In this document: in pieces, positions 1 through 13,240 of the stretch
Layout: each line of letters begins with the position of its first letter
Position numbering within the stretch: the stretch's first letter is position 1
NCBI GenBank assembly: GCA_030141605.1
Contig: JAQGDQ010000170.1
Location: 314,001-378,000 of the forward strand
From: Tubiluchus corallicola
Taxonomy: Eukaryota; Priapulida; Priapulimorpha; Priapulimorphida; Tubiluchidae
DNA length: 64,000 bases
Reading direction: 5' to 3'
Program-made: the position numbers and the translations under genes
Notes under the pieces: model-generated
Seen by the model: the letters and a program-made list of their open reading frames with translations, nothing else
The model's database searches: none
Told to the model about the DNA's origin: nothing

Positions 1-3000
1 GTCAATCAATAGTCTGGGCCTCTCTCTCCCTCTCTGGAGAAACGTTGTCTATTGTAGGTTGGTTATTGTTGGCTATACCTGTATTTGCTCAGGTACATTG
101 TTATTGGACCAAGTCCAAGGTTCCTAACAATTTCTAATGCTGAATTAACATTACGTGCACTGTTTAGAATATAAACTTTGGCAAACCTTGTACTAAGCGA
201 GTAAAGTTGGTTTATTTATAGTAAACAGCTTTAATGGGCATTTGCCTTTCAAATTCAAAATACGTTAAACGTTGGAAAGAGTGAGGAGCAGCAGGTAAAT
301 GGAAAATAAACTACTAAGACTCACTCACAAAGCATGACGCGGGATCTGAAGCGTTTATGCCTTGCTATCCAGTTGAGGAACTATTCTTTCTTATGAAAAG
401 TAAAGAAACACAAGAAAGTTAGGAGGCTGTGAAATTCTGGATCGGTCGCATGCTTGCATGACATCAAATGATCAAAAAAGGGTACAGCACAGTAACCAAA
501 ATGAACAGTATAAACTAACATGACCACAATGACAAAGGCTGTATTGTGTTTAATTCTTATTAATATCGTGCACGAAAACATATAGAATTAGAAACAATAA
601 CACAAGACTGCCTCATTAAACTGTCACTTACAAATGATTTTTTTTGTTTTTAATTAATTTCTAATTTATTTCGCAGGCAAATCCCAAGCATATGAATTAA
701 TCAGACAAATGTGAGTATATAAAAAACTCATGCTTAATCAGAGAAACGTAATATGTAAAACAACTAACTTGACCAACTGGCAAAGCAAACTGGAATGTGC
801 TTAAAATGAATTACTTTTTTATGCTACTGTACCATATACTTTCTAGACAACTGTTATAAATTTGCACATTGCTGAATTGTAATTATATATGTTTGAGTGA
901 ATCAACTAAAGTTGCTAGAATAAAGTGAATTACTTGAATGGGTATCGTGGTGTGGCATAGTGATATCAGCGGCTCTGAATCTTGTTCATAGGTCGGCAGA
1001 CCCAGCAACGCTGTGTGCCATGATAACAGCAAGGAACTAAATCCTCCTACAGATCACTGCCTGTCATCCATACAGTAGTAGAAAACAGTAGTAGTTTCTA
1101 AACATGTAGCTATTGCACCTACGTGATGCCAACTAGATGTGTGTCACTTTCTCAAACTTAATTGCTAGCAGTCCCGTAGCATACTAAATTGACAAGATGA
1201 ATTTAGGACCTTTTTATGGTTTTAAAGTTTGCAAAAGCAGACCAAGACGTGATAATGAATTTCAGGATTAAAGTGTAAAAACTAGAGGTACAGAATGTTT
1301 GCGTTACTATTCCCACAATAAGGCAAAATCCATTATTACGATAACAGTGTTAACCCTATTCTATGAAGCCAAACTCCCTGGCCAGCTCGCCAACGCCCTT
1401 CAGTCCTCTGCCATGCATGCGAATACCATCATTCGACCACTAGAACTTTTACCGAGAATTTATGGAGAAAGGTATCGGTTTTATGTCACGGGAAGAAAAA
1501 GCACTAGCAGCAGGCTGCCTAATTTATATCGACAGACAGGCCCTAAAACTGCTGCAGAAGAAAACACGGCAATCAATACGTTATACCGAGAAACCCTGGA
1601 TGACTTGCAGCGAGCACCGTACTGTCTGGATACTGATACAGCAGACTCGTGTACTAGAATGATATATTCTGAGAAGCCACCCATTTTATTAGTTAGAAAA
1701 TATTAGAGCACGCGAAGAGTTGAGCCAGACGAAAACTATGACACGCAAAGCAGTTGATGTTGCATATGAAAAAGCACTTTAAAACAGATTATAAATAGCC
1801 TTTCCGAAAATTTTACGAAACCACGACATTTAATCTATTACATGTAATTAGAATTAAAGAGGTTGAAGCGATCAATGGAACTGGCTTTACAGTACTTAGC
1901 TGAAATGGAGCAAGCAGTGCATTTACATTTTGGACATGGAGGTAAAGACAAGACGGGCGGTTACTCAAGAGACCCTCGCCTAATGTCAAATAGTTTCACT
2001 ATCGCACCTCTTACACCGTCAGCCCCTAATTGCAAAAGTTAGGAATGTGAAAGCTATATCAGAAATATAGGTCACAGTCTTCGCCGGAAGCTAGATAGTG
2101 CCGTGAGCACTAATCTTTTACCGGTCCCACATATCGACTCTACCACTATGTATCAATTAATATCGCAATTCCTCAACTGATGTGTTCACTCAGTAGTTAT
2201 GGGTTAGAAAATCAGTAGGTTCAAGTGCCCTACCCAGGGGACCTCTACCGATGGATGGTGATTTAACAACTTCCTTTGTAAAACAGACTGTATGCGGCTC
2301 GTCAAGAAATAGGTTCCTGGCAAAAGAATTGATAATCGGTACTTATTTACCCAAATCGACGTGTATTTACCAACGTGAGCAAATACACGTATTATGCTTG
2401 GTCAGTATGTGTAAGCCTGTACAGCCCACTTACAAGATAAAAGCGCGCACATCTAAATAGAAGCAAACTTTAGCAAAGAACTGCAAGTGCCAAGAAAAAC
2501 AGACCGAAGTGCACTGTAACTTCCACTACCATTGAGGTAAGTTCTACGGACGTTACAGAACGTACAGTAATGTTATAATACGAATAACGAGCTTGAACAT
2601 GTATTCACATTTGCCACTGTTTCATACTAAACCAAAAATTCATTTCCACAGTTTTACTCAATAAAAATCAAAAGTATGCTAATAAACTGTTTATTTCTAA
2701 TAAGATGTTTCTTACTATTACGCCAGTTTGCGAAGTACCTTGGAATGTTGCCAGCGTTCGCAATTTTTTGTGAAATTTGCTTAATTTTTTTATTAATTTA
2801 AACAAGCATTTAGCCATTTCTGGCCAGCCACTGAAACTGCGATTTTCTTGATGCTTGGCTTCTATGTTAACTAATCTGATAAATGTGCTTGATGTGCATT
2901 TGTAATGTCAAATTTCGTCCACTTCATCCAGTGCATTTTTTTGTGCAAAAATTGTTAAAACTGTACATAATAAGCATTAGAACTTATTATGATAAAATAT

Positions 3001-3009
3001 TTTATTTAC
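1..3009. other. No recognised gene; left-edge non-coding stretch
   Basis: This stretch lies downstream of the last Lgl exon seen and is probably intron or decayed repeat DNA. I searched the minus strand for the next WD-repeat exon of Lgl and did not recognise one. A plus-strand frame stays open from about 1299 to 1706 but has no initiating ATG at its beginning and no recognisable motif. Around 948-1015 a tRNA A-box-like stretch (TGGCATAGTGATATCAGCGG) hints at an old tRNA-derived SINE. Confidence 0.5.
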
Positions 3010-6000
3010 GAAAGGATACATTCTGATCTGTCCTGATTTGGTTCCGATAGCCAAAATGTTGAGCTCAGGATCGTAAGCCACGGCACTGGGCTTGGAAGGA
3101 AATCCATGACGTACAGTCTAAATAAAAATAAATAAATAAGGTTAATATCTGACCTATGGACTTTGTTACATTCTTTTGGCATAGCTGACACTCTTTCGAA
3201 TAAGAAATGCAAAATTTCTAAGCTTTACTTTAAATCTTCAGAAAAAAAAACTGAAAAAGGTTTAAGAAAAAAACCTAGTAATGCAATTTAATTTACCACA
3301 TGAAACATACTAAATAACCTAGATGCTGAATTTATTATCTAGCGCCATGGTAAGCATGAAAGCTGAGCATAATAAAACAAGTTGTTTATACAATGTTAAC
3401 AACCCTCAAATGAACAATAAAATGTCGTACAGTACACCAGGCAGTTACATACGTATAAAACGATTACACATCAGACTGCCATTGCAATATTGACTTTCAC
3501 AACAACGCTCGCGTTATGACGATCGTTGAACATTGTAAACTACTAAACGCGAATTTCTCACGTTCTCTTCTGAATGAAGATGTTTAGCTCCCAGAGATAT
3601 GGCTAATTCTAAAGGAATGTCTCCTTGGGTAAACCGTTCAAAAACAATTTTGGGCATGTTAGCAATATTTAACAAGACGATTATTTTATTGTCTATCACT
3701 ATGGTGAGGTGGGGAGGGGGCGTCAAAGGAGCACCAGACAAAAGACTACCTGTCAAATGGCCAGCTTCAATACTTTAAAATGGTCAAAAGACAACCTGTT
3801 ACTGTTAGGGGGTGGACAGAGGCCCACCAGTCAAAGGACCACTATTTGTAAGCTGTGTACAAGACTAACAGACAAAAGATTGTTTTTATTAAATAGACTT
3901 GAGGATAGAGTTTTCTGTTTTTTTTAACATGAACATAGATATGAGCATTTTTGTAATAAAATTAATTCGAAAATTTTTGAAAAGGATGGTGTTCGCTGGC
4001 TTTTCATAGGTTTGATATTTATTCAAATTACTACATGTGAATCATTGCATGATTAACATGTAGCTGCGCGAGTTTCGGAACTTTAAAAATAAGAAAATCA
4101 CAAGTCATTTGTTGTCATTAGGAAATGTTTGAAGGAAAAACTAATCATCGAACAACATTTATTGTATTTTAATACACACTTAAAAATCTTGAAATGACCA
4201 CGTAATATACGAGCATAAACATACAAAAGAAATTTAAACCATTCCCATCTCCCGCTAAACGAACCTCGCTGCGGGGGTGTTTGAAAAAAACGACGTAACC
4301 TGGTGGACACCACGAAGACACACGTAATAAAACGTCTGTAGTTCATTCAGAAATTCCGCTATTCTAACTGACTACATTTTTTGTTTAACTATGTTTATGT
4401 AAAAATTAGTCGCCGGATCAATTAACAACAACTTTAAAATACTTACATATCCAGAACTTTGATCCACAGGATGTCTAAGTACTACACACAATAATTACAG
4501 GTAAGCATGGAATATTGCGAGCATATAGAAGATACTGGGTGGGTGGGTATTATGTAAAACCTATAATACATAAGCACGCACACAACCACTCTAAAATTAA
4601 TATGGAATATCCAGAGCCAACCAATCGAAATCAAATTCGCAGTTAAGAGCATACGTTTTAAAAACATGTGGAGATGACACTGCGCTCGCTAATCTCTTAC
4701 TAGTTTTTCAACGAACCAAATGCTTGCTTCTAGGTCGTCGTTAAAGCTCCGCGCTTCAGAAAAAAGACACAGGCCGTATGTCATTAGGGTGGACTGTATT
4801 GGCAGAGTTCTCAGAAGATATCTCTAGGTCACAAAATATGAACAAGGTCATGATAGGAATTTAGCTCTTATACTAGTATATAACAGGGATTTTTTTCAAG
4901 AATCGTAGTGCAGCAGGCGTCCGTAAGGTTAACACTAGAAAAGCAATTTCAACAATGTCCTGGCTTAGGTATATGGAACTTATAATTATATATTATATAA
5001 ACATAACGCAACAGCAGCCAGATTTTTTTTCAATTATAGAACAGAATTACATATACTGCGATGACCGAGGGATGACAGCCAAACACTAACGTTTTTAACC
5101 GCTGAAATTTACATCACAGGCGACAAATTAGACATGATGATGATGATAAATATTTTATTACGCCTCTATTTTCAGGCTCAATACATCAATAATTAAACCA
5201 TCAAATATTAGTGTCACACATAGATAAATACATACAATTACATAAAAAATAAAAGCAATTGTATAGACTGAAGACTGAAATTAGACTGAAGACAATGCAC
5301 ATACATGTATATGAAATGGTGGCGGTCAAAAGGCTACCAGACAAGGGATCACAAGTCAAAGGACTAAGGTCAAATGCCCACTATGGATAAAAGACCACCT
5401 GACATATTTTAAGTGATTAAAGGACGACCTGTCAGAGGATGGATAGGGGACCACCGGTTAATGCATATGTGCATTATTAAATAGGCCATATGACACAACT
5501 GGCTGAACTCTGCATACGGGAAAATTTGACGTATATGAAGGACAGACGGCAAACTGGGACGCGGAGGCCAAGGCGGCACCTAAATTCGTAAAAACTGAAG
5601 ACAAACTACCTTAAATTGGACATTTTCCTCAAAAGTAAGTGGCTCTATGCATAACAAGTGTCATTAGAAAGTGATCCTAGTATTGTCTCCAAAACCATGT
5701 CGATAACTCCCTTCAAAAGAGTGAATTGAACACACCCCCAAGGGTGTTAGAGAACCTAGGAGAGTCAGAGATAAGAAACTGGTTCAAATACCCTCCTTCC
5801 CAGATAAATGTGTAGAGCGAGTTCTGATCATAACTGATACAAAGAAGCTCAATGAGAAGCTAAATTTTAAGAATTGGAAGTAGCTCAATTACAATATCTG
5901 AAATGGACACTTCAAGCAAAATAAAATTATAACGCGTTAAAGATCCTTTGGGTCTAATATAAGAGTTCTAAATTGTGAAATACAGTGCTAGATTTAATGT

Positions 6001-9000
6001 TACACCCAAGCCTAATATTGTTTACATTCGGGCTGACGAACTGTACGTCGCAAGTCACAACACATGTCTCAGATTATATTGGGTGGAAGATTGCACAGAC
6101 CCTATTATCTAGTATCTGCCAAGTACATTTGTGTAATAATAGCATCAGTGAATAGCTGTTAAGCACGCGTATTATTGATCTGGAGAGCCAGATTACTCAA
6201 CCTGATTGTCCCACCGGGTGTCAACTGACAGGACATTAATTCGAATGGTTATGTCACACGGGTACAGACGTTTACACAACCTTCCTAATAATAATAATTC
6301 CATACGTGGTAGAGTGATAAATGTTTACTGGATGAGTCATACTATTTCCTTTATGCTAAGGCAGTCGTGAGTCATTGCGTGGTGACTGCTGTAGAATGCC
6401 TCTACGCAAGTGCATTCAACTCGGCACGTTCAAACACCCAGTCTGGCCCAGTAGGAGATTACTGATCTAGCCAGACCAAATCAGTATAATCACAAAATCA
6501 TGGCGACTGGCTATATACTTGTGCTTCTATTGTTAGAAAGCTATCAAAACTAACTCTTCCAAAGCAAATAATTTGAAATGCATATATATTCATTTCTTAT
6601 GAGAATTAGACTAGTTTCACAAACAACGAGGAACCATTTAAAAGTTGTTTTTTATGATTACAGCTATAAAATTGCAGGTCTAACATTAGTCAGACAATTA
6701 TTACTGGGAGTGGATGCACAGCACCAAAGTCCTAGTTTGTATCCAGGCAACCAGACATGGTACGACGGTCAGACAGTACTGCTGGGTGCACAGCACCAAA
6801 GTCCTAGTTCGTGTCCAAGCAACCAGCATGATATGAATAAACCATGAGAGACAACCAGTATCTTAAACAGGTTCGTGAAAGTGGAGCTCTGATGTAACAG
6901 CAGTGACAGAACGTTTATATAACTCGATCATATTATCGCTATGAGTGCTGCCTTAGAAAACTTTGAGAAAACAGCATAGAGTTATAAACATTAAGCAATC
7001 GTGTTAACCAGCGTTTCAAGCCGTGCCTTCCAATGGGTTTTATAACACGCTTAGCTGTACTGCAAACTGGAAAACGCTCAAATCAATATTGTCTAGCCGG
7101 TTTGGCCGCTAGTTAGCCGTTAGACCGGCGGAGCAGCCGAGAGAAGCTAAATAAAACATAAAAAATTAATAGTAAAATGAAAAATACTGGTACATAATAA
7201 TTGAAAAAACATAGGGGCAAAAGTCCATGATTTGAAATAGTAGATTTGAAATCCCAAAGAACACAAATTCATAATTTTCTTAAATTATGTCACCATTTGA
7301 CAATTCTTTCGCGATGAGGTGATAACGTGTTGGTAGTATCGGGAAGTGTTAGAGACATGCCAAGTATAGTTTGCTGCATCTGAATATAAAAGTTATCGAT
7401 TAATAATAACTTCTTCCATAAATTTAATAAGTGATATTAAAATTAATAAATTTCATTTTTTTTCATTTTAACAATGGGCCACATAATAAATTAAAAGAAT
7501 TTAATAAGTGATATTAAAACTAATAAATTCCATTTTTTTTTTCATTTTAACAATGGGCCACATAAAAAATTATGGTCAATGACCAGAAAGTATTGTATGT
7601 GACCGTCAGTGAGCCTCTTTCATTCTCTGATACATTAATCTGTTAAGCTGTGCACAGCAAATAATATGGTAGCAGCCTGAAGCAGTTGAGATTGTGAGAT
7701 AGTTAACAGCAGTATTTGCTAATTTTGGCCAGAAGCAATGCTTCTCATACCAGTACTGAAATAGGCACTTACTCAGTTCCAGTATTGGTTCAGGACAATA
7801 ATAGGTCAAGTGATGTTGATTTGAGTGCTTACAGCTGCATCACTTGCCTTTGCAGTTTTTTCTCAAGACCTTCCCACAGCATTTCCTTTTTCTTTACTGG
7901 TGCATTCTAATGTAGCTCCTGATTAGTGCCGCCCACATTAGAGATTAGTCACTAGTCATCAGTCAGCATTTTTAGTTATTTCAATAAGTCTATCTCTGTT
8001 TTCCTTCAACAGTCTCGGACCTCAGCAGCTCATCCCCAGAAAAGAGAATAATATATGCTTGTAATCAGAGGTGAAATAAAACAACAATAACACTTCAGTG
8101 GCAATCAGACTATGAGCTGAGTCTGCAAACCATTTATGTGAAGGCACAACCACAAGTTTTTTTAATTACTCTCTTGTGTGAAATGTTTTTTTACATTATC
8201 ACACAAAGCCTGTAGAACTGGCATTATTATTATATTTGGTGTAGTGAAATATAGGAAATTCCTTGTCAAGCAGTCTTTGTAACATACAAAACTACAAGTT
8301 ACAACGAGAACCTTAGAACAGAAACGTTTCTTGTTTTAGACATTTAAAAGTTTATAACAGTATGCTTTCTCATTAATTAAAAGTCAAATTAATCCCTCCC
8401 TATAATATAAGCCGTTACAACCTAAAATCTTACTCCTATTAGGAATACTCAATTCGTTTTATTATATACGTATTGTAAAACTTGTTTCTTTTGTTTTTTT
8501 ACCACTTTCTTGTTAGCGGTATTAAATTTGAAGAACAGCCAGTTAATGTTGCGTGAGACGAGTGACGTAATGAGTGCAGTCATTAAGTCACCTTTCTGTA
8601 ATATGCGGGTAAATGCGCCAAGTTTTGAAAATAAACATCGGTAACCAAAGATGCTTTCTGCACTACGTACGTCATTCTCACTCACTTGTGGCAAAGATGC
8701 GGAACATGGCGATCTGTATGGTAATGCAAGCATTCAATACTCGCCAGAAAAAGGTAAGTTATTTAATTTATAAGCTTTTTTATGTAAAAATAACTATGAA
8801 TTCTCAGTGTGATCGTAATAATGCATTAAAAAGCTTCAAAGTCTGCTGAGGTCTGCAATTACATTATGATTGCGAATGCCAAAAGCTAATAAACCATTGT
8901 GGTTTATTTCATAACAATTATTAACCCTGTAGCTAATGAGCTGAGGGGATAATAGACGGGTCAACAGTTGATGAGAAACAAACCCATCAGTTTGTTAACT

Positions 9001-9959
9001 TCTGGCATTCACAGTCATAATCTAATCAATGATACTGATAACTGACACATATATAATTTGCAGAGTTGATATGACACTACTAGGCTTTCTTTTCGCACAT
9101 CTTTGCAATGAATAACTGCTACAGTTCTCTTCATAAGCAAAACAACTGTGTATACAGTAGCATAGTCACCCAACAGCATGACTTATATTATGTTTTGCAG
9201 TTCCATGGGTTGTTGATTATCTCCCATTTTCTCCTCATTTTAGTAACTCCAACTAGACTCACATTTTCAGTTTGCTAGTGTATTTACTTTCTCAATGGCC
9301 AGTTAATATTAATACCAAGTGCAAATCACAGTTTTTTGCAACCCGTATGTTAAGGCTCACTTTCACACCAACATGCAAATCATGTTCCCTTTCAGAATGT
9401 GTTTGCATAGCTATCAAATAAATTCTAATCTAGGGTAAGACACCAGCACTTTCTTTAAGAAACTGGATATTTCAGTTTCAAATTCAGCTAATCTCTGCAA
9501 TGCTGAACAATGCTGAAATTGACAAGCACAAAGCAGTCAACTAACTGTCCAGACCATATGCGACTTCCAGACTTACCGTCTCCCATACTTGAAGAGTTGG
9601 TTTCAAGACACCGATTTTCATTTGTTCGGTCTTTTGGTTAGGAACCTTCTGTGGTTTTTCAGCTTTCAAGGACAAAGACAGTGTTCGGTCATTTGTAAAA
9701 ACACATGATCACTTTTTCATTTTTTTACAACAATTATCTCAGTGCAAATGCATCTATACAAAAACCCAAACAAGGACAAAAGGGTTTAATGAAAGAATGA
9801 CTCCGCCATTCTTTGCCAATTTACCTTTTTGAAATCAAATAGCTCTTTTTGAAGTTTTTGGCGGGCTTCACTCTCATGATAGGGAAGACCAGGAATATGT
9901 GGAAGATTCTGCAATGTCGGCAACGTATGTGATCGAATGAATTTCACTATTCCATCCAT
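3010..9959 (-). CDS. LLGL: Lethal giant larvae (Lgl/LLGL) homologue, N-terminal two coding exons, partial
   Basis: Lgl proteins are WD40 scaffolds acting at the basolateral cortex in cell polarity and exocytosis, partnering aPKC/Par-6 and SNAREs (established knowledge). Coding exons: 9825..9959 (45 codons from ATG at 9959) and 3010..3117 (36 codons). Both junctions are phase 0: donor AAG|GTAAAT, acceptor TTTATTTAG|ACT, donor TTC|GTAAAT. The join gives [11 protein letters not shown] followed by [20 protein letters not shown] and ILAIGTKSG, the diagnostic start of the first Lgl/tomosyn WD blade; DPEL and the LQKELF lead-in favour Lgl over tomosyn. An acceptor at 10018 (TTTTTATTTTAG) places 5'UTR at 9960..10017 and implies an upstream non-coding exon. 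The N-terminus before KLQKELF is longer than the short one I recall for the fly protein. The remaining roughly 900 or more residues expected for the family were not found; the gene presumably runs off the left edge. Confidence 0.82.
3699..3850. repeat. Dispersed low-copy repeat, copy 1 (GTCAAAGGACCACC motif)
   Basis: It contains degenerate iterations of a motif like GTCAAA-AGGA-CCACCTGTCA. A related block occurs at 5321..5460. Overlapping minus-strand open frames here show no recognisable domain. It lies in the long Lgl intron. Confidence 0.4.
5321..5460. repeat. Dispersed low-copy repeat, copy 2
   Basis: It shows the same degenerate motif as 3699..3850 (GGTCAAAAGGCTACCAGACA, AAAAGACCACCTGACA, GGGGACCACCGG), same orientation, about 1.6 kb away. 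It lies in the Lgl intron. Confidence 0.4.
6716..6832. repeat. Imperfect tandem duplication, about 72 bp period
   Basis: GCACAGCACCAAAGTCCTAG occurs at 6716 and again at 6788, followed in both copies by a similar TT(T/C)GT(A/G)TCCA(G/A)GCAACCAG stretch. It is intronic to the Lgl gene. Confidence 0.6.
7421..7575. repeat. Tandem duplication, 77 bp period, two copies
   Basis: AATTTAATAAGTGATATTAA begins at 7421 and again at 7498. Both copies continue through a T-rich run and TTTTAACAATGGGCCACATA with few differences. Intronic. Confidence 0.75.
9577..9621 (-). CDS. Possible alternative first coding exon of the Lgl gene
   Basis: An ATG at 9621 (context CAAATGA) opens 15 codons ([15 protein letters not shown]) ending phase 0 at a consensus donor ACG|GTAAGT. 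That phase matches the acceptor of the WD exon at 3117, so a transcript starting here would read WET-TVRHGFP. I see no good phase-0 acceptor upstream of it, which favours an alternative first exon over a cassette exon. A chance ORF followed by a chance donor cannot be excluded. Confidence 0.3.
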
Positions 9960-10017
9960 AGTCTAGCTGATCATGTGAATGCTAATCCAAAATGTTCAAC
10001 AAGTTGTCCAACTGTAA

Positions 10018-12369
10018 CTAAAATAAAAACAAAATTATCACAAGGCTAAAATAGGTGCCGTACTAAAGGCAAAGCATTCAGTTAAATAAGTTTTACAAAG
10101 CATATTGGCTATACCACTTCTCTGAGGCAACACCTTTTACTAGCCAAATAACTGGGTGCTTTAAATTTGTATTGCAGTTACAGTTAAATGGTTTTATGAA
10201 AATTTTACAAAACAGACCTAAAGTATATTAAAGTATATTTAAATAAGTTTGTTACTAAACTGCAAACTACTAAATAACTAACTGCAAAATTTAGGGTCTA
10301 TAAAATGCTGTATTGTGCAAATACATGGTCAAGACTTTATTTTTTTATTACTCTGAGAGGTACCTACATTTTATCATATAGAACGGTTTCATTAAGTAGG
10401 TATAAACTTTAAGTCTCTGTCTTGCAGACCAACGTTAAATACATATGAGAAACATATACAAAAACTGACTTAAGGAAAAGGAAATTTGCAACAAAACAGA
10501 GAATGAAAGTTTTCTAAAACTGTTGACTAACTACACCAAAAAGTTCTTATTTCAGTTATCTGATTTTGCTAATTCTGTAAGCTACACTGCACTAAAAAAG
10601 TTTGGCCTTCCCAAGCTATCTAAGCAAAATAACAACTGCAACGATAAAGACAATGTTGAATTCAAATTAGAAAATGAAAACGATTATGCAGTGTATTACA
10701 GAGGTAAAAATTTATGATAGATTTCAGTTCGGACCAGATATTCTTGGATAAGGTACTCCTTTAACTACAATATCAGTATTATAAAACAGTGTAAACAACT
10801 ACTGGCGCATATTACAGAACACTATATTATTCAATGAATGCCGGCATAGATAGCTACGATGCTGCCCAGCGTAACTCGTTTTACCGGTGCCCCGGGACGC
10901 TAACCTAAATAGCTCACCTGTCGGCTTTGTTTAATGAAGCACAAACTATTAATTAAAAGTAGAATGGATAAATTCACAACACCCAGTGTCTTAATTCAAA
11001 CGTGTAGTTAGGAATAAGTGGAAAATAAATAACAAACTAATAACCTGCCACGACAAGTTCCACGGGAAACATCAAAATATTAACCACACAAAACACAACC
11101 AAAATCGCCAGCGCCAAAAGCCGACTTATCGCCTGTACTAGCCGATTTTCTTCACAGCACATCTATTTATCCGAGGCAAGAAAATAGTGCCCAAAAATTT
11201 AATGATTTTTCACTGTTTCCCCAATTGCAATTGAAAAGTAAAAACACGAAAATTACAACAATTATTGGTGTGACGAAACAAACTATTTGCTACCTTGGTT
11301 TAGATACAAGCGTAAAGGTAACAATTTATTTGGTATGCACACCTTGTATTACGCCGCCCTTTTCCCACGCTACGGCCGCAAAGCTGGCAGTGACGGGGAA
11401 GTTCACAATAATCACAGTTTCACACAGTTAGATCCGATCGTTAAACCCTTTTTTCCATGTTAATAATCGAATGCAAATCTCTCGGTCTAGGGTAACAAAA
11501 ATTACGTAATCATATTAACATAAGTGCTTCATCGCTAGTCTTGTACGATTTACCAAGTATAGTGCAGTGAGCCATTAATACTCAAAAATGTAACTTGTAA
11601 AAATTATAGAAATTCATAACGAGAGCTATATAGACAGGTTGGGTTATGGTAACCGGCAAAGTTTAGGCTCATTGTTAATGTTTTGACATTTGATTCTGGC
11701 TAATTAAAAGTAATTATGCTATTATGTAAACGTTGACAGCACAAGATTTTCTCATAATGAGTGTAGTTCTTGAGTTTTTCAATATTCTTGTAGGTCTACA
11801 GTATGCCAACGTGTACATTACTTACGCACGTCGCTAAAAATCTTATTTTTCGGCATACTAATTATGGGTGACGCGTATCTAAAATTACCGGGCGATTCGT
11901 ATTACAGCTTAATATAAAAATATTTATCCCAGGTTTTTACAGTTTTAAGGATCACTTTTTTTTAATTTTCAGGGATTAATTTAATAATAGATTTTCAAAG
12001 CTGGGTCATAACATTGCTTCGTTGCATATCATTGGCACAATTTAAGTTATTCTATAGTAACTCATCAGTCGAGCTATTATTTGTTCTAGGCATTATGCAG
12101 TTACGGTTTAACAGCTACTGAGCATTTAACCGTCCTTCGCCATCTAGTGGTGAATTTTATAGTTACGCTAAGTTAGAGCAAACAGCTAAAGACCTATATT
12201 TAAGCAACACTAAACGAATACTATTAAAAACTAGTCCGAAATGCGAAGCATGGGTTTCTCGCTTGCTGTACACGCACGCACCTACATTTTGCTTGCGCGT
12301 ATTTGTAAAAAATGTGCAAACTTTAGTAACATTGCTATTACCTAGGGATGATGTCCTTCCGCTGGTTAT
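10018..12369. other. Upstream region of the Lgl gene; no gene recognised
   Basis: The region is AT-rich apart from two relatively CpG-rich patches around 10850-10905 and 11090-11410, which would suit a promoter or an unseen 5'UTR exon of the Lgl gene transcribed leftwards. A plus-strand open segment at 10551..10717 follows an acceptor-like CTTATTTCAG but is unrecognised. No RNA gene was seen. Confidence 0.4.
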
Positions 12370-13240
12370 GTATTTTATTTTAAATATAAGTTTATTATAC
12401 GATTCGTGTTTTGACAAGTTTTGACAACTTGTACGTGGGAACACCTGCTTAGTTATTTTAACATCTGTTAGTAAATCCTCATATAAATAGTCCGGCAACC
12501 AATGGGGTGAACCTTGCATTTGCAAGTTTTTTTCTCAGTGGTTTTCTCGTGTTCTGAGGGTCCTTTTTAAGAATATTAAGGGTGGCCCTGTGCCATACTT
12601 GAGCAATTTGAGATAATGAACCAAAAGTGTTACACTAGAGAAGTACGTACTACAACAAACATAATTGCCATGATCATGCAAATGAAAACACTAAGTAAAC
12701 TCAATTCAGTATTTTTCACTTAAGAGACATTAAAACGAATAAAAAATGGTTTAGTTTTTACGTACTCCATGGAAAACTGTGTTGGAGAATCTTACCAAAA
12801 TAATCTAATTAGTACGTAGTCGTTTTTTCAATGATTTATGTGTTTCTTAATCCACTAATATTAAGGTTTCATCCCAATTAGCTTTGTCATAATCAAAGAC
12901 GACTGGGCTAGTAACATTTTCCTTACTTTTAGCGATTGGACCTTGACAAAAGAAATTTATCGCAAAATGATCAGTTGTCAGAACAGGCTCACAAATACTG
13001 GGTTTATACACAAACCCTAGATCAGCACATAAGACTAAGTCAAGGATACTCTTGAGCTGAGTGCTTATCAATTCTTGTATAAGATTTGACTAATAGTTCT
13101 AGCCCTAACTCAGTAATCGTGTCAATAAAAGAATTATACAAAGGCGATTCTCTGAGAAAAACTACAAGCGGGTTCCATTCAAAATCTGGAAGAGGTTGAA
13201 TCTGGAATTTGTTGATGGCGAACAGGGTACACCTTTGCAC
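12370..13240 (-). mobile_element. Non-LTR retrotransposon (LINE) relic, endonuclease C-terminal part and linker
   Basis: Two frames on the minus strand read as the end of an apurinic-type endonuclease domain. The segment 13240 to about 13050 gives LPDFEWN, then FIDTITELGLELLVKSYTR. After a frame shift near 13050, about 13050 to 12847 gives ILDLVLCADLGFVY, TTDHFAINF and YDKANWDE. This matches the family order DFN-x-W, fld-GL-QlV-TR, LDLVL, SDH, kanW. A further open segment from 12525 to about 12370 (PHWLPDYLYEDLL, then ESYNKLIFKIK) resembles the linker between endonuclease and reverse transcriptase, but 320 unrelated bases separate it. Frameshift, stops and missing RT mark it as dead. The clade is not assigned. 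Confidence 0.6.

Noticed and set aside
1299-1706. Plus-strand open frame of about 135 codons
   Set aside because: It lacks an ATG at its beginning, has no recognisable domain or splice context, and the same interval is also open in other frames.
3514-3756. Minus-strand open frame with a protein-like stretch ([18 protein letters not shown])
   Set aside because: No family recognised, no splice context matching a neighbour, and it overlaps a dispersed repeat.
12163-12525. Minus-strand open frame of about 120 codons as an independent gene
   Set aside because: Only its first 50 codons look like anything (a LINE linker). The rest has no motif, so it is treated as part of the LINE relic.
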